From Enterobacterales bacterium (GTDB taxonomy: Bacteria; Pseudomonadota; Gammaproteobacteria; Enterobacterales; Succinivibrionaceae): 11,221 nucleotides of DNA. Made by a program: the position numbers and the translations under genes. This document shows positions 7,046 to 11,221 of the stretch, one piece after another (positions within the stretch are counted from its first letter, which is position 1; the number at the start of each line of letters is the position of its first letter). The stretch covers positions 1 through 11,221 of the forward strand of contig CAAGDP010000098.1 of assembly GCA_900768635.1 (NCBI GenBank), read 5' to 3'. A model generated the notes under the pieces. The model made no database searches, was not told the origin of the DNA, and was given only the letters and a program-made list of their open reading frames with translations.

Positions 7046-7514
7046 TGGTTTTCTGCCTTTTTTGTTCTTCTCTTCGTTTCCTGAAAAATTCCTGCATTAT
7101 TGCAGCACATTCTTCTTTAAGGATCCCGCTGGTAACCTGAAAACGATGATTGATCAGGTTGTTATTGGAAAAGTTGAATACACTGTTGATGGCACCCGTA
7201 CGATACTCTTCTGCTCCGTAAATTAATCTGCCGATTCGAGCATGTATCAGTGCACCATAACACATAATGCAGGGTTCAACTGTAACGTATAGTGAAGTTT
7301 CCGGCAGTCTGTAATTATTCAGTATTAAAGCTCCGGAACGGAGAGTCTGTATTTCAGCATGGGCAGTAGGATCCTTAAGTGTAATAGTTCTGTTATGACC
7401 TCTGGCAATAATTCTTCCGTCTTTTACCAGTACTGCTCCTATAGGTATTTCATCTTCCTGAAAAGCTATTTTTGCTTCTTCAAGAGCTATTGCCATAAAT
7501 TCTTCGTCTGTCAT
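7038..7514 (-). CDS. tadA: tRNA-specific adenosine deaminase TadA
   Basis: This essential zinc deaminase converts A34 to inosine in tRNA-Arg(ACG), allowing it to read CGU, CGC and CGA. The 158-residue protein shows the cytidine/deoxycytidylate deaminase fold. The zinc ligand and catalytic Glu occur in T-A-H52-A-E54 and the two Cys ligands in PC82-IM-C85. The TadA-specific segments PIGAVLV, GHNR, DPTAHAEI, NYRL and NHR are also conserved, as is the C-terminal ECAAIMQEFFRKRR. ATG 7514 was chosen over an upstream in-frame extension to 7535 because it has GGAG 5 nt upstream, forms an ATGA overlap with the preceding hydrolase stop, and fits the family's N-terminus. Its end overlaps tcdA by 8 bp. 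Confidence 0.96.
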   Translation of the reverse strand: MTDEEFMAIALEEAKIAFQEDEIPIGAVLVKDGRIIARGHNRTITLKDPTAHAEIQTLRSGALILNNYRLPETSLYVTVEPCIMCYGALIHARIGRLIYGAEEYRTGAINSVFNFSNNNLINHRFQVTSGILKEECAAIMQEFFRKRREEQKRQKTNE

Positions 7515-8485
7515 TCCTTCTCCAAAAAATGGCATATGGATGTTAGTACCTGGTCACGGATACCGTCAGTTTCGTTAAGAAGGTCGTGATAGGCGTTTTT
7601 TATGGTAATAAAATTAATAGCAGAGTCTGATTTTTTTATCAGGGTTTTATTGCAGGAATTGTCAACAATTGTATCTTCTTCTGCCTCCAGGAACAGAATT
7701 TCTGTATCAGAGTTTAATATAACTTCTGGTTCATTGTTATAACATTCATAAAGCCAGTGCCAGGTCACTCCTCCCAGAGGATGTTGACTGGGGTTCTGGT
7801 ACCATCTGTGATAGAAAGAAAGTCTGTTAATGCTGTGAGTTTTGCCATTACCCTGAAATTCAGGAATTCGATATTCCTTCATTTGCCCCGGGGCGGGAGC
7901 ATATTTGTTTCCGAGAAAACGATAAAACAAATCAGCTGATTTTGCTATGAATTTTGCAATAAACGGCGGGAATCCATTTTTGGAGATCCTCATCATGGGA
8001 GTGACAAGTATCAGTTTCCGGGGTTTAATCAGTGCCCGGTTTAGTGCCTGAATAGCAATCATACCACCCATTGATACAGAAATTATTTGGGGATTGAGAT
8101 GGTCATATCTGCTCAGCACTTCAGATAACACCTTAAGATAGTCATCAAAGCACCCTATCCAGGACATTTGCAGATCCTGCAAATCTGAAGAGTATCCCTG
8201 ATATGGGTGGTCATAAGTGATTACCCGGTAGTTTTGTGCAACAAAATCTTTTATCAGGGAAAGATATTTGTCCATTGTTTCAGCGCGACCCTGAATGATT
8301 AGTATAGTTCCAATACATGCGGACAAAGGTTGACTGTCCAGTATCGCAATATTGATAGTGCCTGATGACAAACACACAGGCAGAAGATACTGATGACAAT
8401 AATTCTCTTTGAATTGACAGAGTTCAAGTCGATATTCTTCTGTAAGTTGAGATTCTCTTGTAAAAAAGTGATCGATTGTTTGCAT
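7511..8485 (-). CDS. pldB: PldB-like alpha/beta hydrolase (probable lysophospholipase L2)
   Basis: This 324-residue alpha/beta hydrolase resembles E. coli PldB, an inner-membrane-associated lysophospholipase that removes the acyl chain from lysophospholipids. It has the PldB-like opening strand and oxyanion region IQGRAETMDKY (64-74), YDHPYQGYSS (91-100), and the nucleophile elbow S-V-S138-M-G. The acid is Asp275 in LEAEEDTIVDN and the base His300 in IKNAYHDLLNE; these last two blocks closely match PldB. No signal peptide or clear transmembrane helix is visible. The ATG at 8485 directly follows the spoT stop, and its TGA overlaps the tadA start by 4 bp, so it is coupled on both sides. Its SD is weak (TTGGAT). 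Substrate specificity is inferred from similarity; a monoacylglycerol lipase-type enzyme is the alternative. Confidence 0.8.
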   Translation of the reverse strand: MQTIDHFFTRESQLTEEYRLELCQFKENYCHQYLLPVCLSSGTINIAILDSQPLSACIGTILIIQGRAETMDKYLSLIKDFVAQNYRVITYDHPYQGYSSDLQDLQMSWIGCFDDYLKVLSEVLSRYDHLNPQIISVSMGGMIAIQALNRALIKPRKLILVTPMMRISKNGFPPFIAKFIAKSADLFYRFLGNKYAPAPGQMKEYRIPEFQGNGKTHSINRLSFYHRWYQNPSQHPLGGVTWHWLYECYNNEPEVILNSDTEILFLEAEEDTIVDNSCNKTLIKKSDSAINFITIKNAYHDLLNETDGIRDQVLTSICHFLEKE

Positions 8486-10615
8486 CTATCCAATTTGTCG
8501 CTGAACTGATAGAACGAATGGAAGAATTTTCAGAGATTTCATAATTTCGCTGAGATGATTGGTATCTCTTACGCTGATTTTGATTTCCAATGAAAAGTCA
8601 GTACTGTTTATGCGGTCAGTATTAACATCACCGATAGAAGCATCCGCATCTCCAATCACTCTCAGAATATGGGCCAGAGCTCCCGTTTCATTTTCATATA
8701 CTAATTTAATTGTGGTCTGGAATGACTGATCATTCAGGCTTTCGTCCCATTCCACAGGTAGTAGCTTGTCATGGCTTTTCTCAATTTCATGCTTAAGTTG
8801 TTTGCAGTCTTTGCAATGAATAACAAGTCCTTTTCCGGTTGTTACATGGGCTACGATGTTATCCCCTGGAATTGGCTGACAACATTGTGCAAAGTTTAAA
8901 AGCATTCCAAAAGTTCCCCTGATTGGAAGCTTTTTGGTATGAAGATATCCGGCAGGGGCGGATACTGCATCTTTCTGCGGTCCGAGAATTCTTTGAGCCA
9001 CCAGCACCGTCATCTCATTACCCAGTGCAATGTCCTTGTATAAATCTTCCAGCGTGGCATGTTCAGTTTCTTTAAGCAACTGATCAATTTTATCCTTTGG
9101 TATTTCCGAGAGACTGCGAACATTGACTGCGTTGATGAATAATCTTCTACCTAGAACCAAAGCTTCTTCATCGGTCATGTTTTTAAGATATTGTCTGATT
9201 TTTGATCTTGCCCGGGATGTTACTACAAAGTTAAGCCAGGAAGTATTAGGTCTACCGGTAGGCGATGTTATGATTTCCACTGATTGTCCGGAAACAAGCT
9301 TCCAGCTGAGGGGATATGGCTGATGGTCTACTCTGGCACCAATACAGGTCTGTCCGATATTGGTATGAATTGCATAGGCAAAATCCACAGGAGTAGATCC
9401 TTCCGGAAGTTCCAGAATATTACCTTCCGGTGTGAATACATAGATTTCATCAGGAAAGAGATCGTCTTTGACATTTTCAACGAATTCAAATGCGTTTCCG
9501 GCACTTTCCTGAAGTTCCAACAGATTATTCATCCAGCGTTGTGCCTGTTGCTGCACAGCAGACTTTGTTTGATCGTTACTGGTGGCATAGGACCATCGGG
9601 CGACTACGCCCATTTCTGCCATGGCATCCATAAATTCTGTTCTTATCAACATCTCAATAGGCATGCCATGAGGACCGATAAGAGATGTATGCAGAGATTG
9701 GTAGCCGTTGGATTTGGGAACAGCTATGTAGTCTTTGAATGTATTAGGTTTTGGTTTATACAGATTGTGCAACATTCCCAGTGTTCGATAGCAAGTATCC
9801 ACACTTTCAACAATGACGGTAAAGCAGTAGTTATCAAGAATGTTGTGAAATTCCAGACGATGTTCCTGAATTTTGCGGTAAATATTAAATACACTGATTT
9901 GTCTGCAGAATACTTTACCCTGAATATTATTGTGTTCCAGGTGATTCATAACCTCACTTATAACCTGATCAATTTGATCTTTGCGATTATTGATAGCTGC
10001 ATTGACAGCATTGGTGAGGATCTGACATCGCATTGGATAAATATTTTCGAAACATAGCGCTTCCAGCTTATCCTTAATGGAATGCATTCCCAAACGATTG
10101 GCTATGGGGGTATAAATTTCCAGTGTTTCCTTGGCAATGCGCCTTCTTTTGTCAGGGCGGAGAGGGCGCAGGGTAAGCATATTGTGGGTACGGTCTGCTA
10201 ATTTGATGATTATGACTCGAATATCTTGAACCATAGCCATAACCATTTTGCGGAGATTTGCTACCTGTGCTTCTTTATAATTGGAAAACTGTAACTTGTC
10301 CAACTTGGTTACACCTGCTACCAGGTTGGCGACTGTCTGTCCAAAAAGTTCCAGAATTTGAGTCTTGGTAATAGGAGTATCTTCTACCACATCATGAAGT
10401 AATCCTGCCATAATTGCTTCATAATCAAGATGGTATTCCGCCAATGTACAGGCTACAGCAACAGGGTGTGTAATGTAAGGTTCGCCACCAGCTCTCATTT
10501 GTCCTTCGTGGGCATTGCGGGCTATGTCATAGGCTTTGTCTATTTTAGCAATCTGGTCCGCAGGGAGGTATGCACTTACCTGTTCTTTCAGCTTTTGGTA
10601 CTGGGGAAGTATCAT
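8486..10615 (-). CDS. spoT: (p)ppGpp hydrolase/synthetase SpoT with a divergent synthetase domain
   Basis: SpoT degrades, and usually weakly makes, the stringent alarmone (p)ppGpp. The 709-residue protein (E. coli 702) has all family domains in order: HD hydrolase (about 20-200), synthetase (about 230-345), TGS (DEIYVFTPEGN...), a conserved Cys region (CCQPIPGD...HCKDC) and a C-terminal ACT domain (ENETGALAHIL). Hydrolase residues are intact: R41, H50 (YITHP), H74-D75, E78-D79 and KLADRTHNM (138-146). In the synthetase, D261, E321 and KDYIAVPKSNGYQSLHT are kept. However, the usual GRxK, YS, FRV, PGR and AHWAYK positions read C237-R-Q-I240, F243-N244, T266, N291-T292 and R340...A344, so synthesis may be weak or lost. 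ATG 10615 has AAAGG 5 nt upstream; the longer TTG frame (10633) is rejected. It is first in the cluster, and no rpoZ or gmk lies upstream. Confidence 0.95.
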   Translation of the reverse strand: MILPQYQKLKEQVSAYLPADQIAKIDKAYDIARNAHEGQMRAGGEPYITHPVAVACTLAEYHLDYEAIMAGLLHDVVEDTPITKTQILELFGQTVANLVAGVTKLDKLQFSNYKEAQVANLRKMVMAMVQDIRVIIIKLADRTHNMLTLRPLRPDKRRRIAKETLEIYTPIANRLGMHSIKDKLEALCFENIYPMRCQILTNAVNAAINNRKDQIDQVISEVMNHLEHNNIQGKVFCRQISVFNIYRKIQEHRLEFHNILDNYCFTVIVESVDTCYRTLGMLHNLYKPKPNTFKDYIAVPKSNGYQSLHTSLIGPHGMPIEMLIRTEFMDAMAEMGVVARWSYATSNDQTKSAVQQQAQRWMNNLLELQESAGNAFEFVENVKDDLFPDEIYVFTPEGNILELPEGSTPVDFAYAIHTNIGQTCIGARVDHQPYPLSWKLVSGQSVEIITSPTGRPNTSWLNFVVTSRARSKIRQYLKNMTDEEALVLGRRLFINAVNVRSLSEIPKDKIDQLLKETEHATLEDLYKDIALGNEMTVLVAQRILGPQKDAVSAPAGYLHTKKLPIRGTFGMLLNFAQCCQPIPGDNIVAHVTTGKGLVIHCKDCKQLKHEIEKSHDKLLPVEWDESLNDQSFQTTIKLVYENETGALAHILRVIGDADASIGDVNTDRINSTDFSLEIKISVRDTNHLSEIMKSLKILPFVLSVQRQIG

Positions 10616-10760
10616 TTTAACCTTTCTCGGCAATTTAATGGTCAGACAGCATTCTGCTTAATAACAGAAATACAGTTCTTGTATTGTAAATTCTTTCTGC
10701 GGGATCTGTTTCGTATCTGGACAGTATCCGCAGTTAATCACACCTGTTTAGATTTTACTA

Positions 10761-10790
10761 CTTATACTTCAATATCTCCATAGTTGTGAA
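10761..10790 (-). promoter_or_regulatory. Candidate sigma70 promoter of the spoT-rep cluster
   Basis: On the minus strand TTCACA (10790-10785) and TATAAG (10766-10761) each match consensus at five of six positions, spaced 18 bp apart. The predicted start is near 10754, giving a leader of about 140 nt before ATG 10615. It is the best candidate in the upstream region, and the IS tip lies about 310 bp further upstream. Confidence 0.45.
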
Positions 10791-11103
10791 ATTTTGAACT
10801 GCGGTTACTGCAGGATTCTGGTTACCATTCTCCTCTCTAACCATCGTTGCATATAATGGGGGGGCTGAGTAGTTACAAACGGAATGCATAAAAGGTCTTT
10901 TATTAGGACAATTCTGGCCAGATTTTGAATATGTCTCTGGAAATGTCTGATATCTAATATCACAGGTTAGAAAGATTTTCTGACCGGATAAGTACCCGAC
11001 GGGACTAAATTGGTTTGAAAATCAAATAACAATGGTCGCAGTTTCACCGTTCTATAACCGATTTCAGTTTTGCTGTCAGGTTTATCCCGTATCACAGGTC
11101 AGA
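10791..11103. other. Gene-free spacer between the spoT promoter and the right IS copy
   Basis: This 313-bp stretch shows no convincing gene on either strand. It holds a TATAAT (10852-10857) followed at once by seven G (10858-10864) with no good -35, and a pair of imperfect 21-bp direct repeats. A 42-codon minus-strand frame with a GTG start (11095-10967) resembles nothing I know. The region could be remnant DNA left by the insertion or rearrangement. Confidence 0.45.
10951..11103 (+). repeat. Imperfect 21-bp direct repeats, the second abutting the IS tip
   Basis: Positions 10951-10971 and 11083-11103 share TATCnnnTATCACAGGTnAGA, matching at 17 of 21 bases and 132 bp apart. The second copy ends at the base immediately before the IS tip at 11104. 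Their role is unknown; they may be chance or an operator pair. Confidence 0.35.
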
Positions 11104-11221
11104 CAGGGCCTACGCATGAACGGCGTCTTTGAAGTGTGATTGATGGATCAAATTTCAAAAGAAAAATGTGATATAGGGATCACGGATTCTAAAACACTAT
11201 TGTTTAAATGATGAAATTCTG
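11104..11221 (+). mobile_element. 5' tip of the same insertion sequence, right copy (cut by window edge)
   Basis: This is the inverted counterpart of 176-293 (117/118 identical) and begins CAGGGCCTAC at the tip. By symmetry with the left copy its transposase start would fall about 43 bp beyond the window (around 11264) and read rightward. The two IS copies therefore face outward from the intervening 10.8 kb. Identity holds to the last base, so the repeat certainly extends past the edge. Confidence 0.75.

Noticed and set aside
9284..10057. Open frame of 257 codons on the plus strand, opposite spoT
   Set aside because: It lies wholly antisense to well-conserved SpoT coding sequence, matches no family I know and has no independent promoter or ribosome-binding site. 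It is a shadow of spoT codon use.
10852..10864. TATAAT followed by seven G as a phase-variable promoter
   Set aside because: There is no acceptable -35 at 16-18 bp and no plus-strand gene downstream before the IS.
10967..11095. 42-codon minus-strand frame with a GTG start next to the right IS tip
   Set aside because: It has no ribosome-binding site and no recognisable similarity, and it is too short to support as a gene.
176..11221. Composite transposon carrying the whole segment
   Set aside because: The cargo is core housekeeping DNA (spoT, tadA, rep, pgi, lpp and a tRNA). Outer flanks and target duplications are outside the window, so nothing shows it moved as a unit.

Overview
The window looks like chromosomal DNA of an AT-rich gammaproteobacterium. 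A murein lipoprotein (Lpp) with a C-terminal lysine, an E. coli-type 549-residue Pgi, a Rep helicase, TcdA and a SpoT are all present and resemble their enterobacterial counterparts. The family Succinivibrionaceae (Aeromonadales side) is a plausible guess, but it is an inference from protein character and base composition only.

Layout, left to right. Positions 1-293 are the 5' part of an insertion sequence whose transposase runs leftward off the window. It is followed by lpp (426-653, +) with its own promoter and a strong intrinsic terminator, then pgi (1060-2709, +) with its own promoter and terminator. Facing pgi is an HDOD-domain gene (2823-3644, -). A tRNA-Arg(CCG) (3930-4006, -) follows with a clear sigma70 promoter. 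From 4243 to 10615 there is one tightly packed minus-strand cluster, transcribed spoT > pldB-like hydrolase > tadA > tcdA > rep. Its junctions abut or overlap by 4, 8 and 17 bp. About 490 bp upstream of spoT hold a candidate promoter and otherwise no gene. At 11104 the same IS end returns in inverted orientation, and the window stops inside it.

The cluster joins (p)ppGpp turnover (SpoT), lysophospholipid hydrolysis (PldB-like), two tRNA anticodon-loop modifications (TadA, inosine 34; TcdA, cyclic t6A37) and replication-fork restart (Rep). The overlaps imply co-transcription and translational coupling. The genes do not form one known pathway.

Most of the window is ordinary housekeeping DNA, and I see no defence system, CRISPR array or novel multi-gene machine. 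The points most worth a second look are: the pair of outward-facing IS ends (118 bp, one mismatch) bracketing the whole 10.8 kb; a SpoT whose hydrolase motifs are intact while several synthetase motif residues are replaced; and a perfect hairpin over the putative transposase start codon. Because both window edges lie inside the same repeat, the window may be a complete assembly contig broken at IS copies.
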